A stretch of DNA of 64,000 nucleotides. Source: Plotosus lineatus (lineage: Eukaryota > Chordata > Actinopteri > Siluriformes > Plotosidae). The position numbers and the translations under genes are program-made. The stretch is from positions 26,037,249 to 26,101,248 of the forward strand of contig CM045735.1 of the NCBI GenBank assembly GCA_024760905.1, in the 5' to 3' direction. Under the pieces are notes generated by a model, which worked only from the letters and a program-made list of their open reading frames with translations, searched no databases and was not told the DNA's origin. Below are positions 31,502 to 42,803 of the stretch, in pieces; the stretch's first letter is position 1; each line of letters opens with the position of its first letter.

Positions 31502-31518
31502 TCCTGGCTGGCTCGCCA
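31502..31518 (-). other. Gypsy primer-binding site, tRNA-Arg type
   Basis: Minus strand TGGCGAGCCAGCCAGGA lies six bases inside the 5' LTR. It matches the complement of the 3' end, CCA included, of vertebrate tRNA-Arg(ACG) as I remember it. It sets the priming start for minus-strand DNA. Confidence 0.7.
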
Positions 31519-31524
31519 CTTTGA

Positions 31525-32767
31525 TGTAACACCAGCTTGATATAGCTGTGCTAGATTATATGCTAGGTTCTAGAGGAGTAGAATGAATTGTGGAGATTTA
31601 AAGTTGAACAGCCGGCAGATTTGTTACAATTTACAATAGCACAAGAAACAGTGCAAACAATGTTGTAGAACGCTCTTTACAAAATAAAAATAAAAATAAA
31701 ATAGGCTTAGAGTCTCTAAGGTTCGATTTGTGTGAATTCGGGAGGTCTTTTCCAGGATTGTGATCCGTTTGGGATAACGGTGTTTTTATTTGTTCTTATC
31801 TGGGATCCTGTGATTTGAAGTGGTTGGGTCTGTAGATCTACTCTCGCATCCAGAGAGCAGTTGGCCACACTGCTTCTGGATCCGCCAAGAGTTCTCACTG
31901 GGTTTAGCTCGCCATCCGTGTCCGAACCAGCTTCAAGATCAGATCCAGGTCCACTAAAAATCCAGTCTGCACATGCAGTACAGACACAATGAATAAAATA
32001 TTTCTTAACAGTAATTTCTAAATAAAATGAGATCTCATAAAATGTTCAAAATCTTTTACATTGCTGTTTTAACACTGGTTTTACTTCCATGAATTCAAAA
32101 TGTATTGCTATGTAGCACAACAACTTATTTCTATGAAATAACACATAAATGAAATGACAAAAGTGCATGAAAGGCACTGAATGGAATGTAATACAAAACA
32201 AAAGTGCTTATCTGCACTACTTTAGTGCATTAGCAAAAGTGCTTCAACAAAACATTTAGAAAAATAAAATGTAAGGCTCATTTTGTGCACAGCACAATCT
32301 TTGTTGTGTACTCCGACTGGTTTTAGCTTTAATAGTGCACACAGTTTTAAAAGTCACCATGTGTAAAGTTAGCATAGGTTCACCATGTGTAAAGTTAGCA
32401 TAGGTTTTTAAGCTAGCTTCATGTTGTAATGACTCACCGGAGTTTCCAAGAAAGCAAACACTCTCCACCCGGTTTGATTGAGAGAGAACAAAACACATAC
32501 AAGGCTCTGAAAAGTACATAAACTTAGTTAAACTTGTTAAAAGTTCACTTAAACACATTTTGGATCGTTTGACTCACTTGTGTAGCTTTTCGAGTGCTCT
32601 GTGTGTGTCCTGCTCTGCAGCACGCTCTGCTGTGCTTAGCTAGGTGCATGCAGCATGTGCTTATGATGCGTTCAAGGGGACTAGGAAAACTATATTGCTT
32701 TCAGGGAGCGTTGGAAATTAGGGTTTTTTCCAATAAAATTAGTAACCATGTATTTATATGGGTTACA
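31525..32767 (-). repeat. Gypsy 5' LTR
   Basis: It is the 1,243-bp partner of 23862-25110, with the same TGTAAC...GTTACA ends. It carries the U3 promoter region for the element; no TATA box could be chosen confidently, because the only strong one (CATATAAATAC) lies at the very start of the LTR. Confidence 0.95.
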
Positions 32768-33120
32768 GTTCCGAAGGTCTTCCTTCTAAAATGGAGTAGT
32801 GCCGTAGTCATTCCTCGAGTGTTCCGTGCTTTCCGTGAGAATCTGTGAATTATCCAAAAGTCTTCCTTTGCAATCCGTGTCTATTCGCAATGGTTCCGAA
32901 GGTAATCACTGCATTTTTACGCATGGATTCCTACATTGTACCGCGGTCTTTCCGTTTCTGTTCCGCACATGCCGTGAATGTTCCAAAAGTGTTCCGAATG
33001 GACAATTTTCCGTAGTATTTTGACCCATTTTCCATGTAAAAATGCCGAAGCTCCTCCGTAGAGTGCGTTCTGCGCCTTTCCGCCATGATCATTGCATTCC
33101 GCACTCCAGTGAAATGGGGT
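32768..33120 (+). repeat. TTCCG repeat, copy B, right part
   Basis: The repeat continues after the Gypsy element with TTCCGAAGGTCTTCCTTC and ends GCACTCCAGTGAAATGGGG. TTCC(G) recurs about every 10-20 bases. The following 33122-33175 matches the AT-rich central unit of the full element at 50985-51050. Confidence 0.85.
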
Positions 33121-33264
33121 GTATTAAATTTTTAATTTATTGTAAATTATAAACATATTGACATTAAAAATAAAAAAAAACCCTTTAATACAGATAACAG
33201 TCAATAACAACACTTAATTATCTCAACAACAACAGAAACCAACATATACTAGTATTATGGTATT

Positions 33265-36062
33265 TCAATGAAAGTACCTACTGTCAATGCGGCCGTGAGG
33301 TTGGCACAAACCAGTGTCTCTCCCTCATGCTGGTCCCAAGCGTGGATAAATGCAGACGGTTGCATCAGGAAGGGCATCCGGCGCAAAACAAATGCCAAAT
33401 AAAATATGCAAGTCACTACAAAGAATGTCATACCGGATCGGTCAAGGCACGGGTTAACAACGACTGCCATCAGTGCGGTTAACCAACAGGGTGCTGGTGG
33501 AAATTGGACTACTGTTGGTCGAAGACGTCGAAGAAGGTGAGGCGGGAGGCGTGTCCGTAGGCAGAGAGAAGAAGAAAGACATCAGTCCAGGACTGAAAGT
33601 AGGGACTTTGAATGTTGGAACTGTGGCAGGAAAAGGTAGAGAGCTGGCTGACATGATGCAGAGGAGGAAGGTGGACATACTGTGTGTTCAGGAGACCAGA
33701 TGGAAAGGTAGCAAGGCTAGAAGCTTAGGAGCAGGGTTGAAGCTGTTTTTTCATGGAGTGGATGGGAAGAGAAATGGAGTAGGAGTCATCTTGAAGGAGG
33801 AGTTTGTCAGGAATGCGCTAGAAGTGAAAAGAGTGTCAGACAGAGTGATGAGTCTCTATTTAGAAATTGAAGGCATGATGTTTAATATTGTTAGTTCTTA
33901 TGCTCCACAGGCGGGATGTGAGATAGAAGAGAAGGAGAGATTCTGGAGTGAGTTAGATGAAGTGATGCAGAGTACCCCCAGAGGTGAAAAAGTGGTCATT
34001 GGTGCAGACTTCAATGGACATGTTGGTGCAGGAAACAGAGGGGACAAGGAAGTGATGGGCAGGTTTGGTATCCAGGACAGGAACGCAGAAGGACAGATGT
34101 TGGTAGCTTTTGCAAAAAGGATGGAAATGGCTGTGGTAAATACTTTCTTCCAGAAGAGAGAGGAGCATAGGGTGACTTATAAAAGCGGAGGTAGGAGCAC
34201 ACAAGTAGACTGCATCTTGTGTAGGTGATGTAATTTGAAGGAAGTCAGTGACTGCTAAGTCGTAGCAAGTGAGAGTGTTGCCAAACACCATAGGATGGTG
34301 GTGTGCAGGATGGCGCTGATGGTGAGTAAGGTGAAGAAGGCAAAGACAGAGCAGTAGGCAAAGTGGTGGAAGCTGAAAAAGGAAGATTATCGTGTTGTCT
34401 TCAATGAGGAGTTGAAACAGGCTTTGGGTGGCCAGGAAGTGCTTCCAGATGACTGGACAACTACAGAAAATGTGATCAGGGAGATAGGTAGGAGAATACT
34501 TGGTGTGTCATCTGGAAGGAGAGTAGATAAGGAGTCTTGGTGGTGGAATGAAGAAGTGCAGGAGTGTGTACAAAGGAAGAGGTTCGCTAAGAAGAAGTGG
34601 GACATTGAGAGGACCGAAGCGAGTAAACAGGAGTACAGGGAGACACAGCGTAAGGTGAAGGTAGCGGTGTCAAAGGCCAAACAGAGGGCGTATGATGACT
34701 TGTATGCTCGGTTGGACAGTAAAGAAAGAGAAAATGATTTATACAGGTTGGCACAGCAGAGAAACAGAGATGGGAAGGATATGCAGCAATTTAGAGTGAT
34801 TAAGGACAGAGAGGGAAATGTATTGACTGATGACAGAAGTGTGCTGGGAAGATGGAAAGAGTACTTTGAAGAGCTGATGAATGAGGAAAATGAGAGAGAA
34901 AAAAGAGTAGAAGAGATGACCGTTGAAGTCCAAGAAGTAGCAAAGATGAGTAAGGGTGAAGTGAGGAGGGCATTGAAGAGGATGAAGAATGGAAAGGCAG
35001 TTGGCACTGATGACATACCGGTGGAGGTATGGAAGTGTCTAGGATAGGTAGCAGTAGATTGTCTGACAAGAACATTTAACAAGGTCTTAGAGAGTGAGAG
35101 GATGCCAGAGGAATGGAGAAGTGTGCTGGTGCCCATTTTTAAGAACAAAGGAGACGTGCAGAGTTGTGGCAACTACAGAGGGATAAAGTTGATGAGTCAT
35201 ACGATGAAGTTATGGGAAAGAATAGTGGAAGCTAGACTAAGGGCAGAGGTCAGCATTTGTGAACAACAGTTCGGTTTCATGCCAAGAAAGAGCACCACAG
35301 ATGCAGTGTTTGCCTTGAGGATGTTAATAGAGAAGTACAGAGAAGGTCAGACGGAGCTGCATTGTGCCTTTGTGGATCTGGAGAAAGCATATGACAGGGT
35401 GCCGAGAGAGGAACTGTGGTATTGTATGAGGAAGTCTGGAGTGGCAGAGAAGTATGTTAGAGTGGTGTAGGACTTGTATGAGAGCTGTAAGACAGTGGTG
35501 AGGTGTGCTGTCGGTGTGACAGAAGAGTTCAAGGTGGAGGTGGGACTGCATCAAGGGTCAGCTCTGAGCCCCTTCTTGTTTGCTATGGTGATGGACAGGC
35601 TGACAGACGAGGTGAGACAAGAATCTCTATGGACTATGATGTTTGCAGATGACATTGTGATCTGTCGTGAGAGCAGAGAACAAGTGCAGGAAAATCTAGA
35701 GAGGTGGAGGTATGGAAAGGAGGGGAATGAAGGTTAGCCTCAGTAAAACAGAATGCATGTGTGTGAATGACAAGGATCAAAGAGGAACGGTGAGGTTACA
35801 GGGAGCAGAGATAAGGAAGGTGGAGGATTTTAAGTACTTAGGCTCAACAATCCAGAGCAGTGGAGAGTGTGGAAAAAAGGTGAAGAAGCGTGTGCAGGCA
35901 GGTTGGAATGGTTGGAGAAAAGTGTCCGGAGTGATGTGTGATAGGAGGGTATCAGCAAGAATGAAAGGAAAAGTGTATAAGATGGTGTTGAGGCCAGTGA
36001 TGTTGTATGGTTTAGTAACAGTGGCCCTGGGGAAAAGACAGGAGGCAGAGCTGGAGGTAGCA
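33265..36062 (+). mobile_element. RTE-2: RTE LINE lacking its 3' end
   Basis: It starts in the same leader as RTE-1 (GTCTCTCCCTCATGCTGGTC) and runs to the C-terminal domain at GAGCTGGAGGTAGCAG, where the TTCCG copy C begins. A LINE copy that keeps the 5' end but lacks the 3' end is unusual; later deletion or recombination is more likely than truncated insertion. Confidence 0.88.
33473..36062 (+). pseudogene. RTE-2 endonuclease-reverse transcriptase ORF
   Basis: The endonuclease frame is the best preserved in the window. A single 251-codon frame (33473-34228) holds GTLNVGTVAGKGRELADM, QETRWKG, GVGVILKEEF, GADFNGHVGAGNRG and the STQVDCILCR block, where Tyr of the usual VDYI is Cys. A stop follows at 34226. 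The linker (34412-35047) and the RT with [15 protein letters not shown] (about 35373) and [11 protein letters not shown] (about 35640) are split by stops near 35045 and 35468 and a frame change near 35715. The product is missing its last 90 or so residues. Confidence 0.9.
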
Positions 36063-36478
36063 GTCCTCAGTCATTCCGTGTTGAACGTGAATGTTCCACT
36101 TTCATTGCGCGTGTTTCTGCAATCATTCCGAAGGTCTTCCTTCTAAAATGGAGTAGTGCTGTAGTCATTCCTTGAGTGTTACGTGCTTTCCTTGAACATT
36201 CCGTGAATTATCCGAAAATCTTTCTTTGCAATCCGTGGCTATTCGCACTAGTTCAGAAGTTGATCCGTGCGCTTTTCCGCATGCATTCCTACATTGTACC
36301 GCGGTCTTTTGGTGTCTGTTCCACACATTCCTTGAACATTCTGAACGTGTTCTGAATGTACAATTTTCTGTAGGATTTTGACCCATTTTCCATGTAAAAA
36401 TACCGAAGCTCCTCCCTAGACTGCGTTCCGCGCCTTTTCTGATACGATCATTGCATTCTGTGCTCCAGTGAAATGGGA
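36063..36478 (+). repeat. TTCCG repeat, copy C (right half)
   Basis: It starts at TCCTCAGTCATTCCGTGTTG and ends CTCCAGTGAAATGGGAAC, matching copies A and B. Its left half is missing and it is fused to the broken 3' end of RTE-2. Confidence 0.82.
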
Positions 36479-36492
36479 ACAAATTATTTTGG

Positions 36493-36772
36493 GGTTTCAA
36501 GCCCCACTCACCACAGGTTGAATCCCCCCCAAGTGCAGATAACTTGGTTATCAAAGGCCAGCCATGTCTCTCACTGTCTATGGTTTGAGGCATGTAATTA
36601 AATTATTGCTGACTTTCAACAAGAGTAAGCTGCAAAGCCGTCAGCATGTTTCTGCCCTGCGATGGCCTGGCGAGCTGTCCAGGGTGTACTCTGCCCTCAC
36701 CCGGAGTCAGCTGGGATGAGCGCCAGCCTCCCCATAGCCCTAATTAGGATTAAATGGTTACAGAAAATGAAC
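36493..36772 (+). mobile_element. SINE-A, 5'-truncated
   Basis: It starts within the B-box area (GGGTTTCAAGCCCC), then matches the whole SINE-A body to GATTAAATGGTTACAGAAAA and a short GAAC-type tail. The A box is missing. Confidence 0.85.
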
Positions 36773-37540
36773 CGAACAACACAATATATATCAGAGATCT
36801 AGCCATGGGGACTGGCTGCGACACAGTGTGTCCACAGCACTCCTGCCTCTGCCAGCTTTGAGACTTAATAAGTGATTTCAACTACTTTGTGTGATAATAC
36901 ACAGTTACATTAGCAAAGTGTTGGTGAATTGATTCAATTCGTTGACACTTAAATGACTCGATTCTTTTGAGCAATTTGTTTGCAAATCTCCCATGACCAG
37001 CCTGGTCCTGGATTTCGTAGCATTTCAGCATGTTCTCAGAGACCTCACCTGCAGGAGTTTGAAATGGATGCCCCTGAAGTACGCTCGTCCTTTGTCAGTG
37101 TTCATCGGCCTTCACCATATCACAAATTGGCCCAGAGCATTTGCTGCCATACACTGAAGTTTGTTTGGACATAGCTTTGAATCTGATGTTATTCTTTTTA
37201 ATAAACTTGCACATGCTGTTTTCCATTCCTCAAAAATTGTATGCACTCATATATGTTTGCATGTCAGTGAACACCCTGTATACAGTGGGAAAGCTCTATG
37301 CATGCTATGGGAATGTTTTGTTCATTTGAAATAAAGAGATAAGATAAGATAAGATAAGATGAGATACAGTTTTATTAATCTCACAATGGAGAAATTTACT
37401 GTTCCAAGCTCTTGAAGCACCATCAGTGGGGGTGTAAAATGGCTCAGAAAGGTGTAACATCATTGAGTCATAATTAGAACAGAACAATAAAATTAAAAAA
37501 AAATTAAAAAAAAAAAAAACCAGACAAAAATTTATATATA

Positions 37541-37585
<45 letters not shown>

Positions 37586-37606
37586 GAAAATAATATACAG
37601 TAAAAA
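36773..37606. other. Gene-free stretch with LINE-like tail and microsatellites
   Basis: 36773-37325 holds nothing I recognise. At 37333-37430 a short (GATAA)n run is followed by ACAGTTTTATTAATCTCACA and GGAGAAATT, which looks like the inverted 3' end of a LINE. A-rich DNA (37490-37520) and a (TA)n microsatellite (37536-37577) follow. Confidence 0.45.
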
Positions 37607-39178
37607 CATCATCAGGGGGGGAGTCCTGACTGTTATTTATGCTTATGCACCAAATGACAGTTCAGAGTACCCACCCTTTTTGAAGTCTTTGAGGGGGTGT
37701 TGGAGAACGCTCCCTTGGGAGACTCACTCGTTGTCTTGGGAGACTTCAACGCCCTTGTGGGCAACGATAGTGTGACCTGGAAGGATGTGATCGGTAGGTA
37801 CAGCCTCTCCAGTCTGAACCTGAATTGTGTTTCGTTGTTGGACTTCTGTGCTCATCACAGTTTGTCTATCACGAATACCATGTTCGAACATAAGTGTGCC
37901 CATAAGTGCACTTGGCACCAGGATACCCTAGGTCGCAGTTCGATGATTGACTTTGTAATCGTGTCATCGGATTTGCGACCATATGTTCTGGACACTCAGG
38001 TGAAGAGAGGAGCTGAGCTGTCTTCCGATCACTGCCTGGTGGTGAGTTGGCTTCGATGGTGGAGGAGGCTGCCTTCCAGACCTGGCAGGCCCAAGTGTGT
38101 AATCAGGGTCTGCTGGGAACGTTTGGTGGAGTCCCCTGTCTGGCAGAGCTCCCACCCACAGAACTCCCACCTCCGGCAGAGCTACAACCACGTCCCTGAG
38201 GAGGCGGGGGACATGGAATCCAAATGGGCCATGCTTCGTGCCTCCATTGCTGAGGCGGCAGCCCATAGCTGTGGCCGCAAGGTCGTCGGTTCTTGTCGTG
38301 GCGGTAATCCCTGAACCCGGTGGTGGACACCTGCAGTGAAGAAGGAGGCCTATCGGGTTTTATTAGCCTGTGGGATTCCCGAGACAGCAAACAGGTACTG
38401 GCAAGCCAAACGTGTTGCAGCCAAGGCTGCCGCAGATGCAAAATCTCGTTCGTGGGAGGAGTTCGGGGAGGGCCTGGAGAGTGATTATCGGTTGGCCTCA
38501 AAAAGGGTCTGGACCGCCATCTGGAGGGGGAAGCAGTTCTCCACAAACACTGTTTACAGTGGAAGTGGGGAGCTGCTTACCTCGACTGGGGATGTCGTCA
38601 AGAGGTGGAGGGAATACTTTGAGGACCTCCTCAATCCCACAAACACGTCCTCCTTGGAAGAGGAAAACCCTGGGGGTTCGGGTGGGGGTCTGCCCATCAC
38701 TGGAGTGGAGGTCACTAAAGTTGTCAGAAAGCTCCTCAGTGGTCGAGCTCTGGGGTTTTGGACGAGATCCGCCCAGAATATCTCAGGGCTCTGGATGCTG
38801 TAGGACTGTCTTGGTTGACACGTCTATGCAACATCGCGTGGTCATCGGGGGCTGTACCTCTGGATTGGCAAACTGGGGTGGTGATCCCGATTTTTAAGAA
38901 GGGGGACTGGAGGGTGTGTTCCAGTTATCATGGAATTACACTCCTCAGCCTACCTGGGAAAGTCTATGCAGGAGTACTAGAGAGGAGCATCCGACCGATA
39001 GTCGAACCTCGGATTCAGGAGGAACAATGTGGTTGTCGTCCTGGCCGTAGCACTCTTGACCAACTCTATACGCGCCACAGGATTCTGGAGGGGGCATGGG
39101 ACTTTGCCCAATCTGTCCAGATGTGTTTTGTGGATTTGAGGAAGGCTTTCGACCGTGTCCCTCGAACGATCTTGTGCA
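37607..39178 (+). mobile_element. Rex3-2: Rex3-type LINE truncated at both ends
   Basis: It begins in the endonuclease (GGVLTVIYAYAPNDSSEY) and breaks off after the first RT catalytic block (CFVDLRKAFDRVPRTIL), where an opposed L2-group LINE begins. It keeps the RT N-terminal region that Rex3-1 has lost, so the two together show what was deleted there. Confidence 0.88.
37625..39178 (+). pseudogene. Rex3-2 endonuclease and partial reverse transcriptase
   Basis: The endonuclease C-terminal half (37697-38314) carries LVVLGDFNALVGNDSVTW, SMIDFVIVSSDLRPYV and AELSSDHCLVVSWLRWWRR, which includes the active-site His. A stop at 38312 and a frame change near 38760 separate it from the RT N-terminus (ILEGAWDFAQ, CFVDLRKAFDRVP). 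RT thumb, FADD box and C-terminal domain are absent. Confidence 0.88.
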
Positions 39179-39185
39179 GTGGGTG

Positions 39186-42100
39186 AGAGCTGTTGTCCAT
39201 GATGGATGTGAGCTTGGCTACCATCCTCCTCTCACCCACCTCCTCCACAGAGTCCAGTGGGCAGCCCAGGACAGAGCTGGCCCTCCTGACCAGCTTGTTC
39301 AGTTTAATTCTGTCCCGCTCTGTGCTGCCGGGGGCCAGCAGACAGCAGCATAGAGGATTGCAGAGGCTACCACAGAGTCATAAAATGTCCCGCACAGAAG
39401 TCTGCATACTCCGAAGGATTTAAGTCTCCTCACAAGGTGGCGGCGACTCTGGCCCTTCTTGTACAGGGTGTTAGTGTTGTGGGACCAGTCCAGTTTATTG
39501 TTAAGGTGAACGCCCAGGTAACAGGGGCAGTGGTAGTCTAGTGGTATAAGGTGCTGGATCGCTGATCCAAAGGTTGGGGGTTCGAGTCCCACTCTCCACA
39601 AGGTTGTCACTGTCCCCCCCAGTGCAGCTAACTGGGTTATCAAAGGCCGGCCATGTCTCTCACTGTCTATGGTGTGAGGCATATAAAAGAACCATTGCTG
39701 ACTTTCGACAAGACTAGGCTGAAAAGCCGTCAGCGTGTTTCCGCCCTGCGATGGCCTGGCGAGCTGTCCTGGGTGTACTCTGCCCTCGCCCTGAGTTGGC
39801 TGGGATGGGCACCAGCCTCCCCACAACCCTAATTACGATGAAGCGGTTACAGAAAATGAACTGAACTGAACGACCAGGTACTTGAAACTGTCCACTGTCT
39901 CAATGTCCTTTCCCTGGATGTTCACCAGTGAGTGTGTTGGTGTGCTTCTTCTGAAGTCGACCACCATCTCCTTTGTCGTCCTAGTGTTCAAGCACAGGTG
40001 GTTGCGCTCACACTAGTCCACAAAGTTGACGATGACCGACCGGTACTCCAGCTCGTTCCCCTCTGACACACGGCCCATGATGGCGGAGTCGGCAGAGAAC
40101 TTCTGGAGGTGGCAGCTGTCCGTGTTATAGCTGAAGTCTGACGTGTAGATGGTGAAGAGGAAAGGTGAGAGGACGGTGCCCTGGGGTGCCCCCATGCTGC
40201 AGACTACCACCTTTGCCTCACAGCCACGCAGCCGCACGTACTGTGGATAGTCAGTGAGGTAGTTGATGCTCCTGGCAGCAAGATGTCCGTCCACTCCCAC
40301 GTCCTCCAGCTGGCCTGATGGTGTTGAAGGTGCTAGAGAAGTCAAAGAACATGACCCTCACAGCGCTACTGGTGATCTCTCGGTGGGTGAGCGCCCGTTG
40401 CAGAAGGTAGATGACGGCGTCTTCTTCCCCGATGTTGGACCTGTTGGCGAACTGCAGCGGATCTAGGGTGGAGCTCACCACCGAGTGGTGGTTGAGGAGG
40501 AGCCTCTCCATGGTCTTCATGAGGTGGGAGGTCAGGGCAACAGGTCTGTAGTGGGCCGGTTCCTTGGCTTGAGCTGTTTTAGGAGCTGGGACCACACAGG
40601 AGGTCTTCCACAGGACAGGAACCTTCTCCAGGCTGAGGCTCAGGTTGTAGAGTTGGCATAGGACCTCACAGAGCTGGTCCGCACAGGTCCTCAGCAGCCT
40701 GGGACTGATGCTATCTGATCCTGCAGATTTCCTCTAATTCGGTCACCTGAACTGTCTCCTCACCTGGTCCGACGTGAGGGAGAGGGGGGGACTGAGGTGG
40801 GTTGCAGAGGGAGGGGATGTGACTGTGGGGCTGGTGCAGTCAGGTGAAGTTGACCTGGGGGGTGGGGGTGGGGTCCACTGGTCTGGAGATGTGTGAAGAG
40901 GGGGGAACAGGGAAGAGGCAGAGGGGGAGGGGGGAGAATCAACCTGTTGAAGTAACAGTTTAATTCATCTGCCCAGCGCTGGTCACCATCAGCTGTCCCT
41001 CTGACACTCTGCCCAAATCCTGACATAGTCTTTAGTCCTCTCCAGACGTCCCGCACATTGTTCTGAGCCAGCTTCTCCTCCAGCTTCTTCCCATAATCCT
41101 TCTTGGCCCTCCTGCTTCTCCACTGGAGCTCACGGTGGACCTTCTTCTGCTTCTCTCTATCCCCTGAGATGAAAGCCCTCTTTTTCTGGTTCAGGAGGAC
41201 TTAAAGCTCAGGGGTGACCCACGGGTGGTTGTTGGAGAAGCACCGTACCCTCCCTGTTGGCACAGTGCTGTCCATGCAGAGGTTCATGTAATCAGATACA
41301 GTGTGTGAGGCCGTCGATGTCATCACCAAAGGAGTCACAGAGCATGCTCCAAGTCTGTGGTCTGGAAACAGTCCCTAAGCCTCTCATTGGTCTCCTTGGT
41401 CCACACTTTCACAGACCTCTTCTGTGCAGGTTCCTTTCGCACCCTGGGTGTGTGGGAGCAGGTCGACAAGGTTGTGATCTGATTGTCCCAGTGGGGGGAG
41501 GGGGGAGGTGTAAGCGTCCTTCACATTTGCATAGAGCAAGTCAAGTGTTTTATTGTCTCTCGTGGTACACTGCACATACTGCGTGAACGTTGGGAGAGAG
41601 GCAGAGAGAAAGGCATGGTTAAAGTCTGCACTGATCAGAATCATGGCGCGGGGTGACGAGTCTGTGTCTGACTGACAGCGCTGTGGAGACGCTCACACGG
41701 AGCCGCCGCATCAGCCGAGGGCGGAATGTACACGCAAAACTCAATCATGTGTGAAAACTCCCTTGGTAGATAATACGTCCGCGCGCTCACTGCGAGCAGC
41801 TCCAGGTCCAGTGTGCACAGCTGTTCTTTCACGTGCACGTTGGCCGGGTGGCGCCACTGTTCATTCACGTAGACCGCCAAGCCCCCTCCTTTCTTCTTTC
41901 TGCTCTCCGCCACACTCCGGTCTGCGTGCGCGAGTGTAAATCCGTTCAGAGAAATCACAGGGTCCGATGTGTGTTCATTCAGCCACGTCTCCGAAAAACA
42001 CATGAGACTACAGTCCCGGTACTCCCTCTGTTGCCGGGTCAGCGTCGCCAGCTCCTCGGTCTTGTTGACGAGAGCGCAGACATTTCCCATGATGACAGAA

Positions 42101-42462
42101 GGAAAATATGTCCTCCGCGTCTTTCGTCCCCTTCTGCCGCCTCTCCTTTTCCTCCGTATTTCCACGGGGACAACAGACTTTTCCACATGAAGGAGAGAGG
42201 GGCCACGCAGTTCGAGGAGGGTCTCACATGTGTAAGACCTGCGTTGTTCAGAGCTATCGGTGAATGAGTTTCCTAATGCCAATCCAAAAAGTGAAAGTAA
42301 AAGTGCAAAACAAAAGCATTGTAAAAGTGGGCTTCCCAAATGCAGGAATGAAAAAATAAAAAGAAACTTTGAAAAAAGATAAAGAAACATGCCTATATAC
42401 AATAGAAAAGAGAAAAAGTGGGAAAATAAGGTGAAGAGCTCCTGTAACTGGCTGCAGGTCAC
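39186..42462 (-). pseudogene. L2-group endonuclease-reverse transcriptase, broken
   Basis: Endonuclease: CALVNKTEELATLTRQQREY, CFSETWLNEHTSD (Glu), KGGGLAVYVNEQW, then after a frame change ISADFNHAFL, NKTLDLLYANV and GQSDHNLV (Asp-His). RT: PAHYRPVALTSHLMKTMERL, RVMFFDFSSTFNTI (first Asp), GAPQGTVLSPFLFTIYTSDF and FSADSAIMG, where the usual F-x-D-D box has lost an Asp. The C-terminus reads LNNKLDWSHNTNTLYKKG and VGERRMVAKLTSIMDNSSHP. Frame changes near 41640, 41200-41060, 40600, 40250 and 40010 end any coding. Confidence 0.85.
39521..39867 (+). mobile_element. SINE-A, full-length reference copy
   Basis: The head has a polymerase III A box (TAGTCTAGTGG) and a perfect B box (GGTTCGAGTCC), so it derives from a tRNA. 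The body runs through CACTGTCTATGGTGTGAGGC and GCCCTGCGATGGCCTGGCGA to GATGAAGCGGTTACAGAAAA and a (CTGAA)n tail. A 13-bp duplication with one mismatch flanks it (39508-39520 GAACGCCCAGGTA; 39868-39880 GAACGACCAGGTA), inside the L2-group LINE. Nine copies or fragments of this family occur in the window. Confidence 0.92.
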
Positions 42463-42645
42463 CCAGTGCCATCTTTATCACAATAAAGTAGCAATTAATT
42501 CATCACCTCAACAACATTAATTCATCCATGGAGTGGGAGAAACATGGTGGGCACAGTCAAAGGCTACTCCTGTTTTTACCAATGGAATAGTGTTGTGATT
42601 ACTTTGTACCCAGATTACATATTGCACGTTTAAACTTTTCAATAG

Positions 42646-42803
42646 TCCTCAATGGTTTTTGACATGCCACAGACAGTGAGAGATATGGCTGCCCTTTGAT
42701 TATGAAATTAGCTGCACGGGTGACAACACAGCAATAGTTGGCTTGAACCCCCAACCCTTGGTTCAGTAATTCAGCACTTTACCATTAGGCCTCCAGTGCT
42801 GCC
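42646..42803 (-). mobile_element. SINE-A 5' half
   Basis: The stretch is the tRNA-like head and adjacent body only (GACAGTGAGAGATATGGCTG ... GGCTTGAACCCCCAACCCTT ... CCTCCAGTGCTGCC), degraded. Confidence 0.75.

Larger units (their letters stand above)
23862..32767 (-). mobile_element. Complete Ty3/Gypsy LTR retrotransposon with PNMA-like Gag
   Basis: The 8.9-kb element has two LTRs (1,249 and 1,243 bp), a primer-binding site, gag, protease, RT, RNase H, integrase and a polypurine tract, all on the minus strand. A 4-bp duplication GTTC flanks it (23858-23861 and 32768-32771). By eye the LTRs differ by about seven substitutions and three indels, so insertion is recent compared with the other elements. 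Even so, gag and pol hold several frameshifts. The target is a TTCCG repeat, copy B. Confidence 0.95.
39179..42470 (-). mobile_element. L2/CR1-group LINE (Maui-like), hosting a SINE
   Basis: The minus-strand LINE has an APE endonuclease and an RT. The 5' end is near 42470 (limit uncertain) and the 3' end is cut at Rex3-2. SINE-A at 39521-39867 is inserted in the C-terminal coding region. The RT style (GAPQGTVLSPFLF, later the HLNNKLDWSHNTNTLY block) fits the L2/CR1 superfamily; the exact clade is a judgement by eye. Confidence 0.82.

Noticed and set aside
36980..37174. A short exon-like frame (64 codons)
   Set aside because: No domain, no splice signals and no conservation evidence available; likely chance.
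39531..39600. A tRNA gene (A and B boxes present)
   Set aside because: The boxes belong to the SINE-A head; no proper cloverleaf could be drawn and the unit is repeated with a SINE body.
42039..42267. Host gene suggested by GC-rich frames on the plus strand
   Set aside because: They are antisense to the L2-group endonuclease start.
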